Source: Acidobacteriota bacterium (GTDB lineage Bacteria > Acidobacteriota > Vicinamibacteria > Vicinamibacterales > CAVVIG01). From it: a stretch of 34,341 nt of DNA. Under the pieces are notes generated by a model, which made no database searches, was not told the DNA's origin, and saw nothing but the letters and a program-made list of their open reading frames with translations. The translations under genes were made by a program, and so were the position numbers. The DNA is taken from positions 1 to 34,341 of the forward strand of contig JANYHS010000099.1 in NCBI GenBank assembly GCA_025358945.1. The letters run 5' to 3'. Below, piece by piece: positions 21,765 to 29,358 of this stretch. The first letter of the stretch is position 1. Each line of letters starts with the position of its first letter.

Positions 21765-22838
21765 TTACGTTTGCTGCGGCAGGATCGGCGCCGCTGGTGC
21801 GGCCACCCTCGCGCGTTCAGGCGCGGGCGCGGCCGGTGAGGTCGCGTGCGTCCCGGTGCTGGCTTCGATGTAGCGGCCGAAGATCATCTTCCCCGCCGTC
21901 GTCTGCAGCACGCTGGTAACGACGATGTCGATGGTCTTGCTGATCATCTTGCGGGCGTTGTCGACCACCACCATCGTGCCGTCGTCGAGGTACGCGACAC
22001 CCTGGTTGTATTCCTTGCCTTCTTTCAGGATGAAGACCTTCATGACTTCGCCGGGCAGCACCACCGGCTTGAGCGAGTTCGCGAGCTCGTTGACGTTCAG
22101 CACGTCGACGCCGCGCAGCTGCGCGACCTTGTTCAGGTTGAAGTCGTTGGTGACGATCTTTCCCTGCAGCAATCGCGCGAGTTCGATCAGCTTCAGATCG
22201 ACTTCCTTCACCTCGGGGAAATCGGTGTCTGAGATGACGACTTCGATGCCCGACATCTTCTGGATCTTCTGCAGGATGTCGAGGCCTCGGCGGCCGCGGT
22301 TCCGCTTCATCGAGTCGGCGGAATCGGCGACGAGCTGGAGTTCTTTGAGCACGAACTGCGGAATCACCAGCGTGCCATCAACGAAGCCGGTCTCGCAGAC
22401 GTCACAGATGCGGCCGTCGATGATGACGCTGGTGTCGAGGATCTTGTAGCGGCGCTGCGGCCCGGCCGCGCGGAACAGGCTGACCAGCCGCGCCGGCTCC
22501 AGCCATTCACCCTGCTTGCCGCCCAGCACGAGGCCGAGATAGGGCAGCACGATCAGGACGAAACTGTGCAGGAATTCCACGCGCCTATCGCCGTTGTCCG
22601 CCCAGAAGAGGCCGGTGGTGATCAGGTGCGCGATGCCGAGACCGATGGCGCAGCCGATGAGCGCGCCGAAAATCTTGGTGACCTCGGTTTCACGCAGGCG
22701 GGCTTCGAGCAGGACGACGAGCGCGGCCAGGGCGAGCCCGAACACAATGTTGGCGGGCAGGCCAACGGAAAGCGGCTGAAGAAGCGCGGCGGCGTACGCC
22801 ACCACCCCGACGAACATCACACGTGCGAGCACAGCCAT
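21765..22838 (-). CDS. Membrane PIN-TRAM domain protein (YacL-like)
   Basis: 357 residues. Four hydrophobic segments (about 5-24, 28-46, 55-78, 91-107) anchor it in the membrane. A cytoplasmic PIN nuclease-fold domain (131-250) follows, starting KILDTSVIIDGRI and keeping the acidic residues of the active site (Asp135, Asp141, Glu166, Asp214, Asp232). Then a TRAM domain (about 262-325, GEVMKVFILKEGKEYNQGVA) and a Pro/Ala-rich tail. The architecture matches B. subtilis YacL, which like this gene is encoded near radA. The probable role is RNA binding or cleavage at the membrane; the substrate is unknown. A terminator separates it from radA upstream. Confidence 0.9.
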   Translation of the reverse strand: MAVLARVMFVGVVAYAAALLQPLSVGLPANIVFGLALAALVVLLEARLRETEVTKIFGALIGCAIGLGIAHLITTGLFWADNGDRRVEFLHSFVLIVLPYLGLVLGGKQGEWLEPARLVSLFRAAGPQRRYKILDTSVIIDGRICDVCETGFVDGTLVIPQFVLKELQLVADSADSMKRNRGRRGLDILQKIQKMSGIEVVISDTDFPEVKEVDLKLIELARLLQGKIVTNDFNLNKVAQLRGVDVLNVNELANSLKPVVLPGEVMKVFILKEGKEYNQGVAYLDDGTMVVVDNARKMISKTIDIVVTSVLQTTAGKMIFGRYIEASTGTHATSPAAPAPERARVAAPAAPILPQQT

Positions 22839-22876
22839 TGGGGCAACCCCCGGTTTTATGAATAGGCCGCTGCTAG

Positions 22877-22910
22877 TAAGAATAAAGAAAGGGGCTGCGG
22901 CAAGAGCCCC
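22877..22910 (-). terminator. Rho-independent terminator after radA
   Basis: On the minus strand GGGGCT, loop CTTGCCGC, AGCCCC, followed by TTTCTTTATTC. A 6-bp GC-rich stem with a T-rich tail lying 66 bases beyond the radA stop and ahead of the PIN-TRAM gene, so radA and that gene are separate units. Confidence 0.75.
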
Positions 22911-22976
22911 GCCGGAAACATATCACCAATTGTCACGATGCGCGCAGCCCGCGTCGCCAGGGCTTCGGCGCGCAAG

Positions 22977-24368
22977 TCACGCGTTCAGCAGCGCGTCGAG
23001 GGCTTCCCCCACCGTCCGCACACCGACCAGCTCGCATTCCCCCGCCAGCTGACCGCGGTCGGCCGGATCGATATTCGCCGCAGGCATGATGCAGCGACGG
23101 AATCCCATCTGCGCCGCTTCACGAATGCGAAGCGGAGCCTGAGAAATGCCGCGCACTTCGCCGGCAAGACCGACTTCGCCGAACATCGCTGTCGTGGGAG
23201 GGATCACGCGATTGCGAACGCTGGACGCGATCGCCGCGAGCACGGCGAGATCGGATGCGGGCTCGTCCACCGTCATCCCTCCCGCGATATTCACGAACAC
23301 ATCGTCGCCAATCAGATTGAGGCCGGCGCGTTTCTCGAGCACGGCCAGCAGCAGCGTGAGGCGTTGCTGATCGATCCCGCTCGCCATGCGCCGCGCGTTG
23401 CCGTAGGTGCTGGAGCTGACCAGCGCCTGCACCTCGACCAGAATCGGCCGCGACCCTTCAACCGAGCACAGCACCGCGGATCCCGGCGCGTTCGTCGGCC
23501 GCTCGGCAAGAAACATCTTCGACGGGTTCGGCACCGGACGCAGGCCTGTGGACGTCATCTCGAACACGCCCAGTTCGCTCGCCGCGCCGAACCGATTCTT
23601 CACCGCGCGGACGACGCGATGGGAATGATGCCGCTCGCCTTCGAAATACAGCACCGTATCGACGACGTGCTCGAGCGCTTTCGGGCCGGCGAGGCTGCCG
23701 TCTTTCGTGATGTGGCCGACGAGGAACGTCGGGATGTTGTGTCCCTTCGCCGTGAACAACAGCTGGGTCGCCGCCTCGCGCACCTGACCGATGCTGCCGG
23801 GCGCCGACTGAAACTTCAGCGAGAACACCGTCTGCACGGAATCGACGATGACCAGCGCAGGTTTGATGCGCGCGATCTCTTCGAGAATCCGCTCGAGACA
23901 GGTTTCCGCCAGCAGGTAGAGCGGCGCCTTGCCGACATTCAGCCGCTCGCCGCGCGATTTGATCTGGTGCTCCGATTCCTCACCCGAGCTGTAGAGCACC
24001 GGGCCGATCGTCCGCGCCATATTCGCCGCGGCCTGGAGCAGCAGCGTTGACTTGCCGATGCCCGGCTCGCCGCCGAGCAGGATCAACGATCCGGGCACGA
24101 CGCCGCCACCGAGCACGCGATCGAACTCGTCGATGCCGGTCGTGAGGCGCGCGTAGTTTTCAATCGCGATGTCCGCGTACAGTTGCGCGGCCCCGTTCGC
24201 GCCAGTCAGCGCGTATCGGTGCGGTCCCGCCGCGCCGCCGGCGACTTCCACCTGCGGACGTTCTTCGACAAGCGAGTTCCACGCGCCGCAATCCGCGCAG
24301 CGGCCCAGCCATTTCGGCGACTGCGAGCCGCACTCCTGACAGACGAAGACGGTCTTAGGTGCCTTCAT
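22977..24368 (-). CDS. radA: DNA repair protein RadA (Sms)
   Basis: RecA-related hexameric ATPase that promotes branch migration in homologous recombination. 463 residues, typical. N-terminal zinc finger CQEC-x10-CADC (Cys10, 13, 24, 27); RecA-like core with Walker A GGEPGIGKST (99-108) and Walker B ALVIVDSVQT; the RadA-specific KNRFG motif (257-261); and a C-terminal Lon-protease-like domain (about 275-463, VFVNIAGGMTVDEPASDLAV). The usual catalytic Ser of Lon is not expected in this family. It follows alr across 71 bases of tandem repeats and has its own terminator. Confidence 0.97.
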   Translation of the reverse strand: MKAPKTVFVCQECGSQSPKWLGRCADCGAWNSLVEERPQVEVAGGAAGPHRYALTGANGAAQLYADIAIENYARLTTGIDEFDRVLGGGVVPGSLILLGGEPGIGKSTLLLQAAANMARTIGPVLYSSGEESEHQIKSRGERLNVGKAPLYLLAETCLERILEEIARIKPALVIVDSVQTVFSLKFQSAPGSIGQVREAATQLLFTAKGHNIPTFLVGHITKDGSLAGPKALEHVVDTVLYFEGERHHSHRVVRAVKNRFGAASELGVFEMTSTGLRPVPNPSKMFLAERPTNAPGSAVLCSVEGSRPILVEVQALVSSSTYGNARRMASGIDQQRLTLLLAVLEKRAGLNLIGDDVFVNIAGGMTVDEPASDLAVLAAIASSVRNRVIPPTTAMFGEVGLAGEVRGISQAPLRIREAAQMGFRRCIMPAANIDPADRGQLAGECELVGVRTVGEALDALLNA

Positions 24369-24369
24369 A

Positions 24370-24445
24370 AGGTCGCGTGGGTCGCGTGGGTCGCGTGGGT
24401 CGCGTGGGTCACCGACTTGACCTACCAGACCTACTGGACCTACGT
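24370..24445. repeat. Phrase repeat K: four GGTCGCGTG units, then GACCTAC units
   Basis: Exactly repeated 9-base unit GGTCGCGTG, four times (from 24371), then GGTCACCGACTT, then GACCTACCA, GACCTACTG and GACCTACGTG. The right part reaches into the last codon of alr (stop at 24440). The exact 9-base units make this locus likely to vary in copy number between strains. Confidence 0.8.
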
Positions 24446-25639
24446 GGCCGTTTCGTAGACTCTCTCGATCCTACTGCCGATCCGGCACAGGATCTCGTAC
24501 GGGATCGTGCCGATCTGCGCGGCCATTTCGCGGACGTCGATGCGATCGGCGCCTTGCGATCCGATGATCACCACCTCGTCGCCTGGCGACACGTCGAGTC
24601 CTGTGACGTCGGCCATCAACATGTCCATGCAGACCGATCCGACGATTGGGGCGCGGCGTCCGCGAATCAGCACGGAGCCGCGGCCCGCGAGGCGCAGATC
24701 CAGGCCGTCCGCGTACCCGGCCGGCACGATCGCGATCGTCGCCGGCTGCTCCGCCGTAAATCTCACGCCATAGCCGACGCCTTCATCCGCGCGCACGCCC
24801 TTTACCGCGACGATGCGACTGCCGAGGGTCATGATCGGGGTCAGCGGCAGCGTGGACGCCAGAGGCGGCGGAACGATGCCGTACAGCAGAAGGCCCGGGC
24901 GCACGCGGTCGTACCAGACGCGCGAATCGCGCAACAGCGCGGCGCTGTTCGCCGCGTGGACGTACGGCGACGACAAAGAAGAAACCGCCGAGTCCGCCGA
25001 GACCGCAGATCGATTGTTTTCTCGGCGATCTCCGCCTGCTCCGCGGGACAGGTCACTAATCTCGCTCTGCGCCGTTTCGAAGCGCAGGCGCTGCTCGTTG
25101 AACAGCGGCGACTCGGGTTCATCGGCGGTCGCAAAGTGTGTGTAGATCGCCTCGAGATCCAGGTTGGGGCTCGCCAGTAACTCGGGCAGCGTCCGCCGCA
25201 GGTTGTCGAAACGGAAGCCGAGCCGATTCATGCCGGTATCGATTTTGAGGTGATAGCGGATGCGCTGCTTGTACTTCTCGGCGGCCGCCTGCACGGCGTG
25301 TGCAGCGCCCGGCGTGGAAATCGTCGGCGTCAGCCGGCAGTCGAACAGGCCATCGAGATCGCTGACGCTGAGCGCGCCGAACACCAGAATGTCCGCGCGC
25401 ACGCCGGCCGCGCGCAGCGCTGCGCCCTCCTCGATGTCGGCGCACGCCAGCAGGTCGGCGCCCGCGTCTTCCAGCGCGAGCGCCACCTGCGCGGCGCCGT
25501 GGCCGTAGGCGTTCGCCTTCACCACCGCGATCACACCAGGCGTGCGCACCGCGGCGTCCTCAGCGAGAGCGTCGACGATCAACCGGTAGTTGGATTTCAG
25601 CGCGTCGAGATCAATCCGCGCGACGGTTGGGCGAATCAT
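24440..25639 (-). CDS. alr: Alanine racemase
   Basis: PLP enzyme that makes D-alanine for peptidoglycan. 399 residues. Fold-type III barrel with PLP lysine in VVKANAYGHG (Lys41), YHLKIDTGMNRLGF, the HAANSAA motif (228-234), RPGLLLYGI, the catalytic Tyr in GVGYGVRF, and CMDMLMADVT. Odd feature: about 20 extra residues (197-222, including GDRRENNRSAVSADSAVSS) lie between the RFETA helix and HAANSAA, encoded by repeat-like DNA at 24972-25047. The frame is kept and all active-site residues are present, so the enzyme is probably functional. Divergent from the hydrolase gene at 25665 across 25 bases. Confidence 0.95.
   Translation of the reverse strand: MIRPTVARIDLDALKSNYRLIVDALAEDAAVRTPGVIAVVKANAYGHGAAQVALALEDAGADLLACADIEEGAALRAAGVRADILVFGALSVSDLDGLFDCRLTPTISTPGAAHAVQAAAEKYKQRIRYHLKIDTGMNRLGFRFDNLRRTLPELLASPNLDLEAIYTHFATADEPESPLFNEQRLRFETAQSEISDLSRGAGGDRRENNRSAVSADSAVSSLSSPYVHAANSAALLRDSRVWYDRVRPGLLLYGIVPPPLASTLPLTPIMTLGSRIVAVKGVRADEGVGYGVRFTAEQPATIAIVPAGYADGLDLRLAGRGSVLIRGRRAPIVGSVCMDMLMADVTGLDVSPGDEVVIIGSQGADRIDVREMAAQIGTIPYEILCRIGSRIERVYETAT
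24972..25047. repeat. Phrase repeat L inserted in frame in alr
   Basis: Left arm AAACCGCCGAGTCCGCCGAG then ACCGC; right arm TTCTCGGCGATCTCCGCCTG then CTCCGCGG. The units GCCGAG and TCCGCC recur and the arms are partly complementary. It encodes the extra alr segment. Confidence 0.65.
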
Positions 25640-25640
25640 C

Positions 25641-25664
25641 GGTTTTCAGTTTATTCTGTCGCGC
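25641..25664. promoter_or_regulatory. Divergent alr/hydrolase start region
   Basis: Only 25 bases separate the two start codons. The AT-rich core CAGTTTATTCTG offers TAAACT toward alr, 8 bases before its ATG, and TATTCT toward the hydrolase, 7 bases before its ATG. No ribosome site is visible for the hydrolase. Both messages may be leaderless and share one bidirectional promoter. No convincing -35 either way. Confidence 0.35.
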
Positions 25665-26357
25665 ATGGCTGAAACCGTCGAATTCCGCAGCAACGGCAAC
25701 ACTGCATCGGGATACCTCGTCACGCCGGCGTCCGGATCGGGTCCGGGCATCCTCGTGATCCAGGAATGGTGGGGTCTGGATTCAGGCATCAAGGAAATGA
25801 CCGATCGCCTTGGCGCCGCCGGCTTCGTCGCCCTCGCGCCGGATCTCTATCACGGCGAACTCGCCGCTCACGACGAAATGGACAAGGCCGCGCACCTGAT
25901 GAATGCCCTGCCGGCCGATCGTGCAGCGCGCGACACGAGCGGCGCCATCGACTACCTGGCGAGCCTGCCCTCCGTCACGCACCACGGCATCGGCGTGGTC
26001 GGGTTCTGCATGGGCGGGATGCTGTCGTTCCTCATCGCCGCCAATCGCGGCGACAAGGTGAAGGCGCTGGTTCCCTTCTACGGATTTCCGCAGGGCGCGA
26101 TGGAGCCGGACTGGTCGAAGCTGACCGCGTCGATCAGCGGTCACATGGCGGAGACCGACCAGTTCTTTCCACCGGAAGCCGCCAAGGCGCTCGAGACGAA
26201 ACTGCGCGCGATGGGCAAGACGGTGACGCTGACCGTTCACGCCGGCACAGGGCACGCGTTCATGGGCCCGCACAACGCGCTGGGCACGTTCAACGCGGCA
26301 GTCGCCGCGAAGATCTGGCCGGAGGCCGTGGCGTTTCTGAAAAAGACGCTGAGCTGA
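25665..26357 (+). CDS. Dienelactone hydrolase family protein
   Basis: Alpha/beta hydrolase of the carboxymethylenebutenolidase family, about 230 residues from the ATG at 25665 (the longer frame starts inside alr, so I reject it). Early block GILVIQEWWGLDSGIKEMTD, nucleophile elbow GFCMGGML with the family's catalytic Cys, acid residue in AETDQFFPPE and the catalytic His in GTGHAFMG. The physiological substrate is unknown; many members act on esters other than dienelactone. It is the only protein gene on the plus strand and converges on the DUF5615 gene with an 11-base gap and no terminator. Confidence 0.92.
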   Translation: MAETVEFRSNGNTASGYLVTPASGSGPGILVIQEWWGLDSGIKEMTDRLGAAGFVALAPDLYHGELAAHDEMDKAAHLMNALPADRAARDTSGAIDYLASLPSVTHHGIGVVGFCMGGMLSFLIAANRGDKVKALVPFYGFPQGAMEPDWSKLTASISGHMAETDQFFPPEAAKALETKLRAMGKTVTLTVHAGTGHAFMGPHNALGTFNAAVAAKIWPEAVAFLKKTLS

Positions 26358-26368
26358 CCAGTTCTCGG

Positions 26369-26692
26369 TCAGCCACCAACTCGGACAAGTTGGCCGGCCG
26401 TGACGCTCGACAACGCTTGGAGGATCTGAGGAACGAACGGGCGCAGATCCTTCAGGCGATTGGTTCGCGCGATGACAACCACCAGACCAACGCCGGCGGA
26501 TTGCAGATTCTGTTGGAACTCGATGTTCTGATCGACAGTCAGCAGCACCTCGAACCGCTCTGCCAGCATCAGCTCGAGCAGTTCACCGTTGCGCTTCGAC
26601 GACCAGCCCATGTCGACGACGTGTTGCACGTCGTGGCCCACAAGATCGGGCTTCAGCGTGCGCGGGACGCACTCATCGAGCAACAGCCGCAT
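26369..26692 (-). CDS. DUF5615 PIN-like protein, probable toxin
   Basis: 107 residues of the DUF5615 (Mut7-C-like, PIN-fold) family: MRLLLDECVPRTLKPDL, HDVQHVVDMGW, NGELLELMLAERFEVLLTVD and NIEFQQNL. The acidic residues of LLLDECV and LLTVDQN are the expected PIN-type active site. These proteins are commonly paired with a DUF433 protein, as here, and the pair is generally viewed as a toxin-antitoxin-like module. Its start lies 20 bases inside the end of the DUF433 gene. Confidence 0.88.
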   Translation of the reverse strand: MRLLLDECVPRTLKPDLVGHDVQHVVDMGWSSKRNGELLELMLAERFEVLLTVDQNIEFQQNLQSAGVGLVVVIARTNRLKDLRPFVPQILQALSSVTAGQLVRVGG

Positions 26693-26897
26693 GGGACTCG
26701 GTCATCTCGCGCGCGAGTTCGAGTGCCGCGACCGCCTGCTCGCGGGTGACGGAGGGGAAGTCGTTCAGAAAGTCGTCGAGGGGGTCGCCGGCTTCGAGAT
26801 AATCGAAGAGGGTCTTGGCTGGCACTCGGGTTCCGACAAACACGGGAGTGCCGCCGAGAATCTCGGGGTCGACGTGCACGACAGCGGGCTTGGCCAT
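26673..26897 (-). CDS. DUF433 protein, probable antitoxin
   Basis: 74 residues from the ATG at 26897 (a TTG two codons earlier is possible). Typical DUF433 text: VHVDPEILGGTPVFVGTRVP, AKTLFDYLEAGDPLDDFLND, FPSVTREQAVAALELAREM. The family has an HTH-like fold and is thought to bind DNA and neutralise the partner. It is the first gene of the pair and overlaps the toxin by 20 bases. Confidence 0.9.
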   Translation of the reverse strand: MAKPAVVHVDPEILGGTPVFVGTRVPAKTLFDYLEAGDPLDDFLNDFPSVTREQAVAALELAREMTESHAAVAR

Positions 26898-26918
26898 GGT
26901 CAATTCTGTCTGTTTGCG

Positions 26919-26971
26919 AGTATACCGCCGAGACAGACTCCTGACGGCGCACCGCCAAGATCCTTGCGGTG
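26919..26971 (-). promoter_or_regulatory. Candidate -10 and hairpin upstream of the DUF433/DUF5615 pair
   Basis: TATACT on the minus strand at 26919-26924, with start expected near 26912, 15 bases before the DUF433 ATG; the -35 region is weak. Further upstream CACCGC(C)AAG, loop ATC, CTTGCGGTG (26950-26971) forms a 9-bp stem with one bulge, possibly an operator or a processing site. The rest of the 188-base gap to dnaB shows nothing recognisable. Confidence 0.35.
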
Positions 26972-27085
26972 TATTGCGTGCAATCGAACGACGTCAGAGC
27001 GAAGCTGCGCTCAGTCGTCGCGGAGTACGACAAACGCGATTTGAGCGACCAACCAGCTCAACACAGCCATCCCAGCTTCCGCCGC

Positions 27086-28435
27086 CTATCCGCCGCCCGA
27101 GAGATTCTCGAATCTCGTGAACTCGCGGATGAACGCCAGCTTCACGACACCGGTGGGGCCGTTGCGCTGCTTCGCGATGATTAATTCCGCCACGCCCTGC
27201 GAGTCGGCCGGCGGCTGCCCCTTGTCGAGGTACATCTCCTCGCGATAGATGAACGCGACGACGTCGGCGTCCTGCTCGAGTGCGCCGGACTCTCGGAGAT
27301 CGGAGAGCTGCGGACGATGGTCGGCTCGCGCTTCAGGGGCGCGGCTCAACTGCGAGAGCAGCACGATCGGGACGCGGAGTTCCTTCGCGAGTCCTTTCAA
27401 CGACCGCGAGATCGCGCCCAATTCCAGCGTGCGATTCTCGAACTTGCCGCGTCCCTGCATCAACTGCACGTAGTCGATGATCACCATGTGCAGGCCGTGC
27501 TCGGAGGCGAGCCGGCGGCACTTCGCGCGCATCTCGAGCACGCCGATCGACGGCGTGTCGTCGATGAAAATCTTTGCCTCGCTCAGCGTGCCGATCGCCT
27601 GCGACAGCCGGCCCCAGTCCTTCTCGCCAAGGAAGCCGCCGCGCAGGCGGTGCGCGTCGATGCGCGCCTCGCCGGTCAGCATGCGGAGAAACAGCTGTTC
27701 CTTCGACATTTCGAGGCTGAACACGCCAACCGTCATGTCCGTCTTGGTGCCGACGTGCTGCGCGATGTTCAGCACCAGACTGGTCTTCCCCATCGAGGGG
27801 CGCGCGGCGATGATCACGAGGTCCGACGGCTGCAGCCCCGACGTCATCTCGTCGAGATCGGTAAAGCCGGTCGGCACGCCGGTGACCAGCTCCTTGCGCG
27901 AATGCAGCTTCTCGATCGTATCGAGGCTGCCCTGCGCGAGGTCGCGCAGCGACACGAAGCCGTCGCGGATCTTGTCGTCGGCGATTGCGAAAATCGCGTG
28001 TTCGGCCTGATCGAGGATCAGGTCGGCTTCGTCTTCGCCCGCGTACGCCGTGGCGAGAATCTTGTTGGCGGAAAAAATGAGATGACGGAGTGTCGCCTTC
28101 TCCTTGATGATCTTGGCGTAGTGCTCGACGTTGGTGTGGCGTGGCACGCCGTCGATGAGGGCGGAGATGTAGGCCGGGCCGCCGACCTCGTCGAGGTCGC
28201 CCGAGCGCCCGAGTTCTTCCTTCAGCGTGACCAGATCGATCGCGTCGTTGCGCTCCGCCAGCTTGACCATCTTGTCGAAGATGCGCCGGTGCGCGTCGCG
28301 AAAGAAGTCGTTGGCGTCGATGACTTCGGCCGCCAGGTTGAACGCGTCGTTGTGGAGGAGAATCGCGCCCAGCACCGAGCGCTCGGCCTCGAGGTTGTGA
28401 GGAAGTGTGCGTTCGGCGACCGCAGTATCAGCCAT
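27086..28435 (-). CDS. dnaB: Replicative DNA helicase DnaB
   Basis: Hexameric 5'-3' helicase that unwinds the replication fork. 449 residues. N-terminal DnaG-interaction domain (about 10-115: LPHNLEAERSVLGAILL, then DFFRDAHRRIFDKM), a linker, and the RecA-like domain with Walker A AARPSMGKTSL (210-220), Walker B MVIIDYVQLM (317-326), and the arginine-bearing LSQLSRAPEARADHRPQLSD block. No intein. It follows rplI after a terminator and a phrase repeat, the common rpsF-rpsR-rplI-dnaB order. Confidence 0.97.
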   Translation of the reverse strand: MADTAVAERTLPHNLEAERSVLGAILLHNDAFNLAAEVIDANDFFRDAHRRIFDKMVKLAERNDAIDLVTLKEELGRSGDLDEVGGPAYISALIDGVPRHTNVEHYAKIIKEKATLRHLIFSANKILATAYAGEDEADLILDQAEHAIFAIADDKIRDGFVSLRDLAQGSLDTIEKLHSRKELVTGVPTGFTDLDEMTSGLQPSDLVIIAARPSMGKTSLVLNIAQHVGTKTDMTVGVFSLEMSKEQLFLRMLTGEARIDAHRLRGGFLGEKDWGRLSQAIGTLSEAKIFIDDTPSIGVLEMRAKCRRLASEHGLHMVIIDYVQLMQGRGKFENRTLELGAISRSLKGLAKELRVPIVLLSQLSRAPEARADHRPQLSDLRESGALEQDADVVAFIYREEMYLDKGQPPADSQGVAELIIAKQRNGPTGVVKLAFIREFTRFENLSGGG

Positions 28436-28440
28436 TGGAA

Positions 28441-28575
28441 CTTCGAAGTGAGAACACTGAGAACTCAGAACTGGGAAGTAGAACTATAAGCGTAAACAGG
28501 CGACCCCAAAAAGAAAACCCGGAACCAGGATTTCTCCCGGCTCCGAGTTCTGAGTTCTAACTTCTCAGTTCTAAG
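28441..28575. repeat. Phrase repeat M: AGAACTCAG arms between dnaB and rplI
   Basis: The left arm (28441-28488) iterates GAGAACACTGAGAACTCAGA and so on; the right arm (28544-28575) reads GAGTTCTGAGTTCTAACTTC, TCAGTTCTAAG, its complement. AGAACTCAGAACT and AGTTCTGAGTTCT pair perfectly. A terminator hairpin is nested between the arms. The arms could compete with, or stabilise, that terminator. Confidence 0.8.
28507..28544 (-). terminator. Rho-independent terminator after rplI
   Basis: On the minus strand GGAGCCGGGA, loop GAAA (a GNRA tetraloop), TCCTGGTTCC, then GGGTTTTCTTTTT. A 10-bp stem with two G-T pairs and a T-rich tail. It is placed to end the prs-to-rplI transcript before dnaB. Confidence 0.8.
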
Positions 28576-28578
28576 TTG

Positions 28579-29031
28579 TTACGCCTTGGCCTCTGCCGTC
28601 ACCTTCACCTTCAACGTCACGGTGACGTCGCGGTGGAGCTTCACCGGTACTTCGAACTCGCCGAGCCGCTTGATCGGATCGTGGAGCTGGATGGTCCGGC
28701 GATCGATGTCGAAGCCCTTGGCGGCCAGCACTTCGGCGATGTCGGCGTTGGTGACCGAGCCGAACAGCGCGTCGGTCTCGCCGACCTTGCGCGAGATCTC
28801 GACCTCGACCACGGCCAGCCGATCGGCCACGGCCTGCGCGGCCTTCTGCTCCTCCGCTTCGTTCGCGTCGAACTTCACTTTCTCGCGCTCGATGACTTTC
28901 TTGTTGCCCTCTGTCGCCAGCAGGGCCATCTTGCGCGGCAGCAGATAGTTGCGCGCGTAACCGTCGGCGACTTTCACGAGGTCGCCGCGGCGTCCGAGGT
29001 TGTCGACGTGTTCTCGAAGAATAACTTCCAT
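28579..29031 (-). CDS. rplI: 50S ribosomal protein L9
   Basis: Large-subunit protein with two globular domains joined by a long helix. 150 residues: N-terminal MEVILREHVDNLGRRGDLVK, then VADGYARNYLLPRKMAL, the connecting helix (about 40-75, rich in Glu, Lys and Ala), and a C-terminal domain with GETDALFGSVTNADIAEVL. AGAGG precedes the ATG. Nine bases after rpsR; last gene before the terminator. Confidence 0.96.
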   Translation of the reverse strand: MEVILREHVDNLGRRGDLVKVADGYARNYLLPRKMALLATEGNKKVIEREKVKFDANEAEEQKAAQAVADRLAVVEVEISRKVGETDALFGSVTNADIAEVLAAKGFDIDRRTIQLHDPIKRLGEFEVPVKLHRDVTVTLKVKVTAEAKA

Positions 29032-29040
29032 GGCGTGCCT

Positions 29041-29355
29041 CTACTCCGTGACGTAAGGAATCAGCGCGATCTGCCGGGCGCGCTTGATCGCCGTCTGCAG
29101 TTTGCGCTGGTGCTTCGCGCACGTGCCGGAAATGCGCCGCGGCAGAATCTTGCCGCGCTCGGGTACGAACGGCCCGATCAGCTTCACATCCTTGTAGTTG
29201 ATGTCGTCGATCTTGTCCGCGCAGAACTTGCAGACCTTGCGACGACGAAACAGCGTGCGGCGCTGTCCCTTTTCCTTGTCGCCGGCTTTCTTGTCGCCGG
29301 CGCGGCCGCGGCCGCCGCCACCGCCGCCCGATCGTCCCTGTCCAAATGGTGGCAT
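29041..29355 (-). CDS. rpsR: 30S ribosomal protein S18 with Gly/Arg-rich N-terminal extension
   Basis: Small-subunit protein that binds the platform with S6. 104 residues, longer than the usual 75-80 because of a flexible basic N-terminus ([19 protein letters not shown], then [10 protein letters not shown]). The core has [40 protein letters not shown] and [12 protein letters not shown]. The CKFC pair plus the later Cys and His suggest the zinc-binding form. Its ribosome site AGGAGAGG lies in the last codons of rpsF, indicating coupled translation of the S6-S18 pair. Confidence 0.96.
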   Translation of the reverse strand: MPPFGQGRSGGGGGGRGRAGDKKAGDKEKGQRRTLFRRRKVCKFCADKIDDINYKDVKLIGPFVPERGKILPRRISGTCAKHQRKLQTAIKRARQIALIPYVTE

Positions 29356-29358
29356 GGC

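Noticed and set aside
24370-24445. CRISPR array
   Set aside because: The units are contiguous 9-base repeats without spacers and no cas genes are present; other phrase repeats likewise lack regular spacers.
25590-25664. Longer start for the dienelactone hydrolase
   Set aside because: The extra residues lie inside the alr coding region and do not resemble the family; MAETVEF at 25665 fits the family N-terminus.
26898-27085. Degraded gene in the gap before dnaB's end
   Set aside because: Frames through it give no recognisable protein; only a candidate -10 and one hairpin can be supported.
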